Assembly: GCA_025594325.1 (NCBI GenBank)
Contig: JANHCV010000002.1
Span: 2,542,001 to 2,606,000, forward strand
Origin: Blastocladiella emersonii ATCC 22665
Taxonomy: Eukaryota; Blastocladiomycota; Blastocladiomycetes; Blastocladiales; Blastocladiaceae
Direction of reading: 5' to 3'
Length of the DNA: 64,000 nt
The notes beneath the pieces were generated by a model. It was not told the DNA's origin. It saw only the letters and a program-made list of their open reading frames with translations, and ran no database searches. A program made the position numbers and the translations under genes. Of this stretch, positions 1-13,230 are shown piece after piece; positions within the stretch are counted from its first letter, which is position 1; each line of letters begins with the position of its first letter.

Positions 1-630
1 GACAGGATCGAGCAGCTGCAGCACGCGGTAGTCGGTCTTGGCCGCGAGGTACGGCCGGTCAGGGCGGAACCCGCCCGGCTGCCCGTGGGACGGTGGGAGC
101 GCTGCAGTCGGCGGAACGAGCGTGCGCGTCGGGGTCACCGTCACGTTGACGACCGTGTCCGTCGTCGGCAGAAGCTCGGCGCCGTACGCGGCGACGGGGA
201 GGAACGTCGACGTGATGCGCTTGAACAGCGACTTGCACGGATCCGCCGGGCCTACTCGCTTTCTATCAGCATTTGCACCCATCATAGGAAATGAAAGAAT
301 AAGTAGCATACCAAAGCCGGAGAACGAGCCCTGAGCGGCAACCTTGGCCTCAATGTCGCTCGACGTGCGGCGGTTGCGGTACCACACCTTCCCGTCGGCC
401 GTGATCTCGAAGCGGTGCACCATGCTGAACCCGTCAAACCAATGTCGGATCTGCACGTCGCCCGCGTCGAATGTGACGGGACCCATGCGGTACAGCGCGC
501 CGGCGAGCCATGACGGGAGGCCTGTCGTGCCCGACTTTGCGGCGACGGGGAGCTTAATGGGCTCGCGCTGCTCGGGAACCGAGACGAACCCGGCGCGCAG
601 GCCAGTCGTTGGTGCTACTTTCGTTGGCAT
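1..630 (-). CDS. Carotenoid cleavage oxygenase (RPE65/CCD family), 5' part, truncated by window edge
   Basis: The protein starts MPTKVAPTTGLRAGFVSVPE from the ATG at 630 and runs off the left edge. A 60-bp intron (252-311, donor GTATGC, acceptor TAG) interrupts the frame. Read across it, the protein contains LPSWLAGALYRMGP, then HWFDGFSMVHRF, VWYRNRRTSS and, after the intron, DPCKSLFKR. These match the N-terminal hallmarks of carotenoid oxygenases: the G.LYR.GP segment, the H.FDG..M.H.F segment with an early His, and the F..DPCK motif. The family uses Fe(II) held by four His to cleave carotenoid double bonds, giving apocarotenals such as retinal. The iron ligands lie beyond the window, so activity cannot be judged. 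Retinal supply for a rhodopsin is an inference from the supposed blastocladiomycete origin. Confidence 0.85.
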   Translation of the reverse strand, partial: MPTKVAPTTGLRAGFVSVPEQREPIKLPVAAKSGTTGLPSWLAGALYRMGPVTFDAGDVQIRHWFDGFSMVHRFEITADGKVWYRNRRTSSDIEAKVAAQGSFSGFGMLLILSFPMMGANADRKRVGPADPCKSLFKRITSTFLPVAAYGAELLPTTDTVVNVTVTPTRTLVPPTAALPPSHGQPGGFRPDRPYLAAKTDYRVLQLLDPV

Positions 631-1997
631 TGTGATCTGACCCAAGTCGCTCAGATTGCGGCGTTGGTGCGTGGCAAGGGAGATGCGACGGATCCAGGCA
701 GTTGATATCGTTCCCAGGAGCCAATTCATTGCATCAAGTGCGAGAGCTGGGCATCGAGCTCCGCGTTGTCCCCGCGGTCTCGCCCAGGGAGCGCGCCAGG
801 AGTGCTCCACGACGCGTCGCGCCACACTCGCTGGCCAGCGAGCGGGCTGGAGATCACCCGCGCCGGTTAACGGTGGAATGGATTTCTCGTTTTTGGCACC
901 ACGTCGGGTCAGCGGTGGACGCGAGGTTTATCACCGCGTGAGGCGCCGCCCGCTTTCCCACTGCCGACCACCACGAAGCGAATGGAAGCACAGTCTAGAC
1001 CACGACGTACAACTTGATGCAACGGGTGTTTACCGCTGATTTGAACGAGCCTTGGGCGCCACGAGTGAGTCTTCGAGTACGCGACGCCACTGCAGTCAAC
1101 CGTACGCCGCCGCGGGGTTGCTTACGGCCGCCTCCACCTCGCAGGAAGCGGATCGGTTGCCTGAATCCTAAACGAAAGATGCAGGTTGAGCCGGATGACT
1201 TTGATAAATACGAGGCGTGCCGAGCGACGCTGTGGGCCGATCGGGAGAGCCTCGCGTTTTTCAACCGTTGACGCTGCTGTATGTGCTCCTCCGCTTCAAC
1301 TGTCCGAGTGACAGGAGACGCTGATGACCCACGCGTTTGGCGGGTAGGACCCGAGCGGCTCACACGATGTGCACGGCAAGCAAAGCCACACAGGATGCGA
1401 CAGGCAACCGAACAGCTTTCGATTGCCTGCATGTTCTCCTGTCGCCCTCGCTGATGTCGACCTGATCTGTACACCGCGTATGCGGCTTTACGCCCGTCCT
1501 GTTAACGAGCTTTCCTAGTGGAGGGTCTCCGCGTCGCACAAGACAAGCAACAATGTGCGTGTGCTCGTGGGTTTCTGCGCGACACAGAGTGTTACACAAT
1601 TGCGTTACCGAGAAGAAACGCTTTGGCTGCAGCTCAACTCTCACCCACCTTCCTGCACCGCGCTGTGTAGGCCGCACTCGCTCGGGCGCCGTGAAATGAC
1701 CGCGTCGCCCGCGCGAGTGCGGCCCTCTGTACAATCTCATGGTCGCAGCGCGGTGCACGCTGGTTGCGGTGGGAGCTTTGGGCGCGGGGCGGCGTTTGTC
1801 GATTGCGTGCTCCTACCATGATTTGGAATATAGAAAGCAGGGTACTCGGAGCGGTACTCGAGGAGATCGGTGCGCGCGTCTGCAGCAGCAGCCAAAGACG
1901 CGTCGCGCCACTCACGTTCTGCTTCCTCGCACGAATTTCGAGAAACTCGCCGCGAAAACAACTCAACAACTCACTACATAAGGTTCAAAACTACATC
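631..1997. other. Intergenic region between carotenoid oxygenase start and giant gene stop
   Basis: No convincing gene. The short ORFs on both strands are Arg-rich and have no recognisable domain. It should hold the oxygenase promoter and the 3' end of the giant gene. Two copies of a dispersed motif (GACGCGTCGCGCCA) lie at 811-824 and 1897-1910. Confidence 0.5.
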
Positions 1998-4900
1998 TCA
2001 CATGGCCCACGGAAGCAGGCCCTCCATCTTGACCGTCTCGCCCTCGGGCGTGCGCCGCTCGCTGAGGTGGACGCGCGCGAGCGACCCGTCGCCCGCGGGC
2101 CGCAGCTGCATGACGGCGACATACCCCTCGCGGTGCGCGAGCTTCTGGATCTCGTTGTTCGGCCCGCCCATGGTCGCGCGGATCGCCGCGCGGTCGTCGG
2201 CGTAAAGGTGCCAGAACGCCTCGTCGTACACCGCCATGACGATCACGCGGAACGCGGGCGCCGTCTTGCCGTCGACGAGCGACTTGATCGTGTCGATGAG
2301 CGACGTGCGCCACACGGTGCTCGTCAGCGTGCGGTGCGTCGGGTCAGCGGCGCCGTCGTGGTGGATCTGCCACGCGTCGCGCACCCGCTCGTGCGTGTCG
2401 AACAGCCAGTGCTGGACCGCCGGCTGGTGCTGCGCGTCGGGCCCGTTGCCGCCGCTGACAATATCAATGGCCACGACGTGCAGCCCGCGCCACACGGACC
2501 GCGTCGCGTCGACCTGGTTCTTGACGTCGACAATCGCGATATCGTTGACGGCGACCACCACGTCGCCCTGCTTGCGCGCCTTCTCGCTGAGCCCCTGCGA
2601 CAGCACGCGCAGCTTGTACCGCTTCGGGCACTCGAGCGCGCAGTGGTTGGGCAGGTCGGTCGACTCCATTTCCGCGTCGCACATGGGGCAGCTGACGCGG
2701 TGGAACTTGCACTCGTGCTGCAGGTGGTGCTGCACCGACCACCGCTTGACCGACGCCTCGCACCCGGCGCGCGCGTTGGGACACGGCCAGTCAAAGTCGA
2801 GCTGCTTGCACGGCGGGTGCTTGGCCGTCCCGACCACGAGGTGCTCCATGAGCCGCCCGAGCGGCATGTCGGGGGAGCCGCACCGCATCGGGCACGGCAC
2901 GACGACGGCGTCCGAGGCGCCCGCGAGCGACAAGGTCTTCATCGTCGTGGTCGTGTTGGGCGTCTGGGAACCGCACGCGTGTGAGTTGGCGGGTTTGCAA
3001 TCGCCGCCGACGAGGTGGGCGAGCCAGTCCCGGTACGACGCAATGGCGCCCGAGCTGCACCGCGTGCACATCGCCTGCTTCTTGGCGGCACCCAAGAGCA
3101 GCGACGACTCGCATGCGTGCAGCCAGTGGTCGACGAGGTCCGCCGAGGCCACGAGCGCGGTGCACGACCCGACGCCGCACGGCACCCTGCGCGCCGGGCA
3201 GCCCAGTACCAGGTGCTTGACCAGATGGCTGCGCGGGAACGTGGCCGCGCACTGGTCGCACCGCGCGGGCGCGTGGCGCTCGGGGCAGGCGAGCCGCATG
3301 TGGCGTCCGAGCTTGCCGCGCGACTCGCGCGCCGGGCAGAACCAGCACGCGACCGTCGCGTACGCGCACTCAACGACCGCGTGGTGCGTCGTCATGAGGA
3401 GCGGGACCGCGTCGGACTGGGAGGCGGGGCAGACGGCCGTGTGCGGGCACGGCACGCGCGCGTCGATGCACTCGGTCACGGCGTGGATGTGGTGCGTGCC
3501 GGGCGCGTACGCGATGTCGCAGTTTGGGTGAGGGCATCGCACGATGCCGAGCGAGCACTTGAACGCGACGTGCAGCGCCTCCTCGTGCGGCGCGTCAAAC
3601 GAGTGGCCGCACAGGTTGCGGCACGGCAGGCCGACGGTGGCCGGCTCGCGGACGAGCAGCGAGCCCGCGACGAGGCGGTGGACGGCCTCGAGGTACAGCG
3701 GGTGCGACGGGTCCATGCCGAGCCGCGCCAGCTCCGACGACAGCGCGCGCGCCGGGTCGCTGCCGAGATCGAGGTCGTGGCCCACGATCGCGTCCGGGTC
3801 GACGGGCCGCGCGAGCGGCGGCAGCAGAATGTGGTGCGCGACGAGGTGCTCAAACTCGTCCATCTTGACGTACTCGGGCGCGGGACAGCCCTCGATCGAA
3901 CAGGCGACGCGGTACGCGGGGCAGTCTTGGTTCAGGTGGCGGACGAGCCCGCCGACCACGTTCTCGGAACAGTGCGGGCAGCGCACGACCTTGGTCGCGC
4001 ACTCGAGCAACAGGTGTGCGTTGAGGTCCTTGATCGGCAGCACGGCGTCGCACCCGGGCGAGGGGCACGGTGCTGTCACCGTCGTCGCGTTCGGGCAGGC
4101 CGTGAGCAGGTGCGTGAACATGGCGCTGGTCGCGCCGCCCACCACCAACACGCCGCAGCCGGGCGTCGGGCAGCGGCGCTCAAAGTTGGCGCACGTGTCG
4201 AGGTGCGCGCCAAAGGCGCCCCACGACTTGATCAGCGCGCCGCAGCCGTGCGGGCACGGCACGGTAGCGTCCTCGGCGATCGTGACGGCGGAGGGGTCGC
4301 ACACCGCGAGCAGCGCGGGCGAGCCGTTGGCGTCGCAGCAGCCACCACCGGGCAGCACGATTTTGGGTGTCGTCCCGTCGGGCCCGTGGTGCAGCGAAAG
4401 GGCGCCGCACGCGCTGCCCGTCGCGGGCGCGAGCAGGGCCTTGGCGCAGGTGCGGAGGTGCGCGACGAGGGCCTCGTCGTCGGGCAGCGACTCGTCGCAG
4501 AACCGGCACCGCCCGCTGTACACGTTGGGCAGGATGCGCGTCTTGAACAGCTGGCGGACACACCCGGGCACGTTGCACGGCACCGACGGCTTGCACTCGC
4601 GGCGGTGCGCCTCCTCGTTCTGTCGGAGGTAGATGCCGGTGCACCGCGCGCACGTCGTCCAGCACGCCTCGCGCGAGTGTCGCAGCAGCCGCGCCTCGAC
4701 CGTGTCACCGTCCACGTACGGCACCATCTCGGCGCACCGCGTGCACTTGATGTCGCGGCGGGCGCACTCGTACGTCTCGTGGACCTCGCGGTCGCGCGCG
4801 ACGACCGACGCGCGGCAGAAGGTGCACGCGACAATGTTCTTGGCGCACACGTGCTGCAGGTGCGCGGCCATGGCGCCCGCGGGCACCAGCGCGCCGCACC

Positions 4901-7900
4901 CGGCCTTGGCGCACTTTTCGACGGACTTAACGACGGCGGGGCAGTCGACCTTGAGGTGGAAATTGACGTCGAGCACCTCGGTCGCGCAGTGCGGGCACGC
5001 CGTGCGCGTGCGCTCGTCGAGCTTGGCCATCTCCTTGCACCCGCTCGCGCGGTGCGAGTCCACGGCGTCGCGCGCGACCATGCCGTCGCACGCCACGCAC
5101 CGCACGAGCGCCTTGGGGCACACGGCCGAGTGCGCGTCGACCGTCGGGTCGGCACTCACGACGGCCTGGAAGCACGCGGGGCACCGCGTCGTGGGCGGGG
5201 CGCTGGCCGGCGGCGCGGGCGGCGCGCTCGCCATGGCGTCGGTCGCCTCCTGCAGCTCCTTGCGCAGCTCGGCCGCCGCGTCCTGCTCTTTCGCGGAGGC
5301 GCTGTTCGGGAGCATGGGGATGCGCGAGCCCGGCGGCGTCTGCACCTTGGGCGGCTCGGGCTCCGTCGAGCACTCGCCGTCGACCCACGGGTAGTACTGG
5401 CCGACCGATGCCGCCGCGTCCGTCTTCTCGCTGTAGTCGGCAGCGAGCAGCGTCACGAGCACGTCGGCGAGGACCCGCAGGAAATTGCCGCTGGTCGACA
5501 CCTTGAGCCCAAACTTGAACTCGGTGCCCAGAATCACGGCGTGCACGTTGAGGTACGCCTGCGCGCCCGCGTCGCCGCTCGCCGCGTCGACCTGGATGCC
5601 GCCCCCGAAATGGATCGAGTGCACGTCGATGAGCGCGGCCGTGAGCTTGGCGAGGACCGACGTGACGAAGCTGATGGCCTTGCCCGCAAGGTCCACGACA
5701 AACGACACGGCGCTCAGGAGCGCGCTGCCGAGCGCGTAGAAGAACCCAATGCTCGAGTTGCGGCGCTTCTCGTCCAGCTTGTCCTTGGCGGCCTTGAGCG
5801 CCGCCTTGCTCGTGTCCACGAACCCCCTGCACGCGTCGCCCAGAATCTGGAACAGGCACTGCACGAGGCCGGCCGACCCGAGCGTGCCGTCGGCGTTCTT
5901 GGTCGCGCCGAACAGGCGCAGGTTGAGCCCGATCTCGGACGGCACCATGAGCAGCCGCGCCGGCGGGAACGCCTCCTCGACCATGGGCTGCACCGCGGGC
6001 GGGACGAGCGACTGGAACCCGAGCACGAAAAAGCCCGACAGGCAGATGGCGGACTGCGCGCCCGACAGCATGATGGTGGCGGCGAGCGTGAACCGCGTGC
6101 GGCCCGTCTTGGGGTGCCGCTTGAGCTGCGCGCGGCACTCGACGGCGAGCTTGACGAACAGGTCGAGGTGGATGTAGGCGGCGAAATCAAACTCGAGCAG
6201 GCCCTTGGCCGTGTCGAGCTCGAGCGTGCACTTCATGGCCGCGGCGAGGTCGTGGCTACTGCCCGCGAGCACGAGGCGCCCGCCGAGCCACTTGACGGCC
6301 GACAGCGTCGCGTCGAAATGGACGAGCGCCGTGGGCAGCGACGCGAGCGACACCGCAGACTTCTTGGGATCGAGACCCGTCGCAATGGCGCTGCCCTCGA
6401 TCTTGGCCTCCATCCCGAAAAACGACAGCTCGCACCGCGCGGCAATCGCCATGCTGCCCGCCTCGAGCGCCTTGTTGTCGATGAGGTACTGGCGCATGCT
6501 GCCCTTGTCCGAAGACGTGCTGCCGCTGCTCATGTCGGGCAGCGCGCTCACGTCGGCGTGGGCCGTCGGGTCGAGCTTGAAGAAAAGCTCGAGGTGCTTG
6601 ATGCCCGGCAGCACCCGCTCGACCCACGCGAGCCCGCGCAGGAGCGCGCTGTTCTCGCCGACAAACGGCGCGAGCAGGCCCGTGAACGACACGTCCTTGG
6701 CAACCGAATAAAAGAACTTGAGCGGGGGCAGCTTGAGCGACACAGCGCCCAGGACGGGGTACGACATGGCCGGGTCGTGGATCTTGAGCCCGCCCGAGAA
6801 GCACACGCTCGGCTTGGCCTCGCCCAGCTCGATGCCGAGGCGCAGGCCCTTGAGGTAGATGCTGCGCAGCGCGTCGGCGAGGTCGCCCAGCGCGATCCAC
6901 GCCTTGGCCGCCGCGGGCTCGAGCGAAATGTCGGCCTTGAGCACGAGCGGCGAGACGCCCAGCGTGGCGGCGAGCGAGCCCGCGAACCGCGCCCACGGCT
7001 TGCCGTCCACGCGGATCGTCATGGCGACGGCCACGTCAATGTCGGTCCGCGTCAGCGTGAGCTTGTTGGCGTCAAACTTGATGCCCTCCCCCAAATCGAT
7101 GGGCGGCAGGAACCCGTGCACGGCAAACACCTCGCCGAGCTGCAGCACGCCCTGGACGGACTTGCCGTCGAGGCCGAGCGGCTGCCACAGCGCGCCCTCG
7201 AGCCGCAGGCGCAGGCTCGACTGCACGTTGAAGCCCTTGCCCGTGTACTTGCCGCCGCCCTTGCCCGCCTTGGCGAGCTCCTCGGCCGTGACGAGCGGCG
7301 GGTCCTGCTTGGCCGACCACTTGGGCAGCTGCTTGAGGATGATGTCCGTCACGTCATCGTCGTCGATGTCGACCTTTTTGGCGGCGTCCTTTTTCTCGAC
7401 GGCGGTGGTTGCGGTCGTGGTGGCGGGATCGCTCGGCAACGACAATGGCTCCTTGGCCGAGTCGGCGGAGGCGGCGCTGCTCGCGGTCTCGATCCAGTTG
7501 TAGCGCATGTCGAGCCACACGAGGTCCAGCTGGACGGGCGACATGTCGAGCACGTCCTTGACCACGTCGGGGAGCGACGCGTTGACCAGGTCGGTGAGCG
7601 CCGTGGACCCGTCGGCGGCCGCCTCGGGGAGGCACGCGACGCGTACGCCGAGCTTGCCGTCCTGGACGCGGCACATGACGGCGACGGGCACCTCGAGGTG
7701 CGAGAGCGTGCACCCGACGACGAACGTGAAGGTCGACTTGGACAACTTCGCGACATCCTCGGCGGCGGCGGTGCCGCGGTCAAAGGCGAGGCCGATCGTG
7801 TAGATGCGGACCGAGAGCAGCTCGGACAGCAGCTTCTCGACCGACGCGTCAGCCGTGAAACTCGAGTCAATGGCCTGGATGAGCATGAGCGCCGTGAGCG

Positions 7901-10900
7901 GCTTGGGCTTGAGCGCGCGGCCGAGGATCAGCACGTTGCCCGCGGTCGTGACGCTGCCGGCGAGCGCAATCTCCTGCTCCTCGAGCGCGCGGCTGTTGAA
8001 CAGCGCGCCCGGGTTGTTGACGAGGATGCCGAACCGCGTTGGCGCGCGCTTGGGCGCAACGGTAGCGACGGCCGTCGGGGTAGACGCGGGACCGGCCGAC
8101 TTGAGCTGGATGTTGACGCACAGCGCAATGGCGGCGCCGTTGAGACGCGGGTGCAGCGCGCCACTCGACTCGGCGAGCGAGACCTGGATGAGGACCTCGC
8201 CGGCACCGGCCTCGAACAGCTTCTCGAGTCCGGGCGGCAGCGACGGCTTCTTGGCGAGCGCGACAACGGCGGCGGCGGCGGCAGCTGCCGTGTCGTCAGT
8301 CTTGTCGGCGTCGTTCTTGGCGACTACGAGCTGCTGCTGCTGCGCCGCGTCGGCGGCGGCAGTCTCCTCCTCCTTCTTGCCGCCCTCGTCCGTCTGCTCG
8401 TCAGCCGATGACTCGCCCTCCTTTTTGCCGTCAGCATCGTCGTCGTCAGTGGATCGGTCGAGAACCGCGAGGTACTTTTTCTGCATGGGCTGCTTCATGG
8501 CGAGGATGCGGAGGTTGGCCTTGGCGCCGAGGCCGTCGAGGACGGGCGCGATCTTGACCAGCTTGGCGTGCGACACGACGGCCTGCCCGCGGAGCGCCCA
8601 GTCGTCGAGCGAGCCCTGCACGCGGAACATGGTGGCGGCGACCGAGAACTTGATGTCATCGAGCAGCGTCAGCTCGCCCTCGGCCTGGTACACGTCCACG
8701 GGGATCTTGGCGGGCGCGGCCGAGTCGGCGCCGGCGGCCGTCTGCTTCTGCTCCTTGGCCGACGCGGTGCTGGCCGACGACTCAGCTGCCGACGTGGTCG
8801 CCGCAGACTTGGACTTGGACTTGGACTCGGCAGGATTCGCGGCGGCGTCAGCGGCGCCCTCCTTCTCAGGACCTGCAGCGGCAGCGGCGTCGGGGTCCTT
8901 GACCTCGTCGAGCTGCTTGTACGTGAGCCGGACCTTGTCGAGGGACAGCTGCACGCTGTCGCCGATCCCGAACAGCACCGCGAGGTCGACGTTGCTGATC
9001 TCGGCGACGAACGCGTTGCCCGAGGTCGGCGAGCGGAGCACGAGCATCGAGAAGGCGGCCTTCTTACCCGTGTCGTCGTCCCACTTGGTCGCGAGGTCCG
9101 AGGTGGCGGCGTAGGTGATGGCGAGCAGCGACGAGCGCGGCGGGAGGTCCTCGGCCTCGTCGTCATCGGCCTTGGCGGGCGCATCAAGCTGCCCCGCCGC
9201 AGCCGGACGACGGGCGATCGCGTTGGAGCGCGGGCGCGTGACATTGTCGATCGAGCGGTCCACGGCGTTGGCGCGTGGGCGCGTCAATGTCGCAGTCGCG
9301 GTCTCGTTGGCGGCGGGCGAGGACGAGGATGAAGAGGTCGAGGAGGTCGTGGGCGGCACCGAGGAGCTGCGCGGGCGGCGTGCCACCGATTTCTGCAACG
9401 AGGGGTCCGACGACGGTTCGGCGGCGGGCGCGATGCTCGGCGCGTCCGTGTCGCTGCCGGTCTGCTTGTCAGCCTCGCCGACCTGCTTCTCGGCGGCAGC
9501 CCCGGCCTCCTGCTCCTGCTTCTTCTTCTTCTTGGCCTCCTGGTCGTCGTCATGGCTGGCGATCAGCTTGAGCAGGCCCTCGGTCGAGATCGGGTCGGTC
9601 GCGTCCTTGATAATGAAGGGCTTCTTGGGGTCGGCGAGCTTGAACCACGACAGGTACCGGACCACGAGCTGCGCCTTGCCCTTGGGCAGGAGGAACTGCA
9701 GCCACTCGGGCGACACCTCGTACAGGTTGGCGCCCGCAACACCGAACGACACGTCGAGCATGCGGCGCGGGACCCAGCACGCGCGCGCGGCGACAGCAAC
9801 CTGGTGCGGATCAGCCGCGACCGTGGTCTTCTTCTCAATACTCGTCTCCTTGGTCTCGGTCAGCGAGCTGATGGCGGTGGTGGTCGCCGAGGTGGTCGAG
9901 GTCACGACGTGCGGCGCAGCGGCAGCGACAGCGTCGGCCCACGCGAGCTCAAGCATGCCGTTGAACTCGGCGACCGTCGGCCCGTCGAGCGGGACCGCGA
10001 TGGTCGCGTTGGCGGCGCCGTGCAGCGACATGAGCGGGTGCCCGTCCTGCAGCGCGATCGTGTGGTCGAACTCGACCTCGGCGCGGCCGGCACCGCGGAC
10101 CTTCCACAGGCTCTCCTCCTGCTTCTCGGCCGCCGTCGAGCTTGCGGCCGCGTCGACCGTCTTGGCCAGATTGGGCTCGGGCGACGCCGCAGCCGAATTT
10201 TCGGCGGTCTCCTTCTGCTTGTTGGACGCCAGGCGGACGACGTCGATCTCGAGGCTCGCGGCCGTGAGGCGTAGGACCTCGCTGCTTGAGGGCACGGCGA
10301 GGTTGACGGAGCCAAAGCGCTTGAGTGCGCGCGCGACGGCCTTGCTGCCCTTGGCCTTGAGGGACAGCGACCAGTGGTGGTCCTCGCCCTCGTCGGGCGC
10401 GTAGGCCAGCATCACCGTGGCGGCGTGGACCGCGCGCGTCTTGGGTTTCTCCTCCGACTGCTGCTCCGTGTCCGACGTCTTGGCCACCGCAGCGGGCGAT
10501 GACGAGGCGAGGGACTCGTCGTTGGCGGGCGGGAGCGAATCGGGCGGCTTGGCGAGCGAGGGCGACTCGGGCTTCTCGTTGTTGGTGGACTCGAGCGCGG
10601 GCGCAGAGGTGGGCGACGAGGGCGACTTGGCGTCGCCGTCGCCGTCGTCCGAGTCGGGCTCGGCGATCTTGAGCGTCAGCTCGGCGGCGGCGAGGCTCGG
10701 CTTGAAGCTCTTGAACACGAAGCGCGCTGAGCCGCTGCACTCGTCGAGGCCGAACGTCGCGGGCGCGTCGTCGCCGCCGCTGCCGTCTTTCTTCGTCTCG
10801 GCCGACGGCAACGACGCAGATGCCGTTGCGTTCGGCTCGGCGGCGTCGACAGAGGGTGGCGCAGGCGCGGGAGCACTCGGCTCGCCAGCGGCCGACGGCG

Positions 10901-13230
10901 GCGTGGGCACGGGAGCGTTGGGCTCGACGGCGGCCGGCCCTACGGCCTTCTCGTTGATGCGCTTGCCGTCCGACTTGCCCTGGTCCTTCGGATCCGAGCC
11001 GGCGGCCGAGGAGGTCTCGCGGTTCTTGCCCTTGTCCTCGTCGGCCTTGGGCGGCGGCGCGACCTTGAACTCAATGAGCAGCTGCGTCTTCTCGCGGACG
11101 GCGAGGACGGCGGCGACCGAGTCGAGCGAGAGCGGGCCCAGCGGGCAGCCCGGGAAGAAGAGGATCGGGTTGGACTTGCCAGGGAGGTATTCGAGTTCGA
11201 TCGAGTACGGCGCCCACTTCTGCTTGGGCTTCTCCTTCTTCTTGTCTTCGGCGCCTGCGTCGGCGTCTGCCACAGCGGACGCAGCGGCGGGCGCAGCGGC
11301 GGTGGCGGCCTCAGACTCGGCGGGCGCAGACGCGCTCTTGCCCTCGCCAGCCCGCGAGCCAGGCTCGGCGGCGGCCGCAGGGACCGGCAGCGAGGGGTCG
11401 AGCTCACCCAAAACGCGAGCATCGGCGGACGAGGAGCGCTGCTTGCGCGGCGCGGCCATGGCCGGGTCAGCGTTCGAGGACGACGCGGTGACCTTGGATT
11501 CGGCGGGCTCGCGCACGGCGCCGGTAGCCGACGGTGTGGCGGGAGCAGATGCGGCCGAAGGCGCTGCGTCGGCGGACCGACCGGCGGGCGCCGTCACGAT
11601 GGCCTTGGCGCGCGGGCGTGTTGTCGACGAGCTGGTGGGCGTGGTCTCGGGCTGCTGGCCGGCGGTCAACGACTCAGTCTGCTTCCCGCTCTTCTCGCCG
11701 TCGGCCGAGTCGCCACTCTTCTCCTTCGTCTCGACGGGGACCTTGACGAGCATGATCTTGGCCTTGAACGTGTGGCCCTCGAGGAAGCCGAGGCCGTCGG
11801 GCGCTGACGAGACCGTGTAGGTGGCGACGATGCCAGCGCGCGCAATGTCCTTGCGCTCGAGCGGCTCGAGCTCCTTGTCCTTGTCGTCGGCGCCCTTGCT
11901 GCCCGACTTGTCCGTCTTGGCGGCAGGCTTTGCGCCCAGCGCATCTGTGTCCGCCGTCGCGTCGCCGTCCGAGATGCCCGCGTCCGACGGCGCGTCGTCG
12001 CGGTCCGAGTCGCGCGCGTCAGACTCCGCGTTGCCCGCTTCGGCCGCGGCGGCCGCAGCAGCAGCAGGGAGGACAGCTTCGCCGGCCGGCGGCTCCTTGC
12101 CGTTGTCGTCGGACTTGGACTCGAGCTCCTTGCCGTTGGCGTCCTCGGAGTCGGCCTTCTGCTTGTCGGCGGCGACGGCCGACTCGTCCTTCTTCTCGGC
12201 GGCATCATCGTCATCTTCATCATCATCGTCGCCACCCTCGTCGTCCTTTGTCTCCTCATCGGTAGGCGGGCCGGCGACGAGCACGTTGACGACGTCGAGC
12301 ACGCCGCGCAGGTGGTACTTGCCAATCATCTCATCGAGCTTGGTGCGCGGGACGATCTTGTCGAGGCGCTTACCGGCAGGCTCGGACGGTGAGAAGGGCT
12401 GGTGCCACTTGATCTTGGCGAAGCGCGTGGGCGCGACGGGCTTCTTGTCGGTCTACACACACGAGAAACGAGTGAGCGGATGGACAAACGAGCGTGCCGT
12501 ATCGGCGCAGGCGTACCTTGGCGTCCTTGGACGCGTCGCTCGAGTCTTTGGCGGCGCTGGCTGCGTCGGCGGAGCGAGAACTGGCCGCATCGGACACGGC
12601 GGCGGTGGCGGTCTTATTGTTGGTCTACACACGCGAGTACAGAGTGAGTGGACAGACCATGGATCGAGTGCTGCGCGTGATAGTGTACCTTGGCGTGCTT
12701 GGACCCGTCGGTCGAGTCCTTGGCGGCGCTGGTCGCGTCGGCGGGGCCGGGGTTGGCCGCGGCCGAGGCGACGGCGGCGGTAGGAGCGGGCTCGGGAACA
12801 GGAGCAGTGGTTGAGGCCGACTAGTTGGCGCAATGGAGCGAGTGAGCACGCAGTGACCTACGTCAGGACGTGAGCCGACGCGTACCGGCTTCGCGACAGG
12901 AGAGCGGCTCGGAGCGCCATCGTGCGAGTTGACGGATGTCGCCGATACAGGATCGCGTCGAGGAGGTGCGAGTGCAGGTGCAGGTGCAGGGGTCGAGGGA
13001 GCAGCAGCGCTCACGGGTGGAGCAGCGCGAGCCGCCGACGGGGCGGCGGGAGCAGGCGCGACGGCAAAGTCGACGCCCGAGTCGGCGCGAGCGTGTATCG
13101 GTGCATGGGTCGATTCATGGTGGCGATTGCGTGGAGTGCCGGGTGCCGATGAGGTCGGCGAGGGAGGGCCTGAAGGCGGAGCAGCCGCGGCGGCCGAAGC
13201 GCGTGCCGCCGGAGACGCGTCACGGTCCAT
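1998..13230 (-). CDS. Giant TRAF-type zinc-finger protein with C-terminal ILEI/FAM3-like domain
   Basis: Four exons (13230-12886, 12820-12689, 12624-12517, 12452-1998) joined at phase 0 give about 3,679 residues. The start MDRDASPAARAS at 13230 is chosen because the frame upstream looks non-coding. The first ~700 residues are acidic, Ala/Ser/Lys-rich and probably disordered. The middle (~700-2550) alternates disordered linkers with hydrophobic, beta-rich segments that I do not recognise. From about residue 2614 to 3460 there are some fifteen to twenty Cys/His modules (CPxC...H...C), as in CPACFQAVV, CPHCATEVL and CPHGCGALI, typical of TRAF-type zinc fingers. The last ~200 residues contain RGLHVVAIDIVSGG, HWLFDTHE, VIVMAVYDEA and REGYVAVMQL, matching the ILEI/PANDER pattern (RG.NVV.LD, FDT, G.I...V.DEA, R..YA). 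The neighbouring AAA+ gene ends in the same domain. It is probably a scaffold or adaptor; the function is unknown. Confidence 0.82.

Noticed and set aside
995-1758. Overlapping minus-strand ORFs of 130-160 codons
   Set aside because: Arg-rich, no domain, no supporting splice structure, and in a region expected to be promoter and 3' UTR.
3015-8411. A 1,798-codon plus-strand ORF antisense to the giant gene
   Set aside because: It mirrors codons of the minus-strand gene in GC-rich DNA, is Arg/Ala/Val-rich, has no domain, and the opposite strand has clear zinc fingers.
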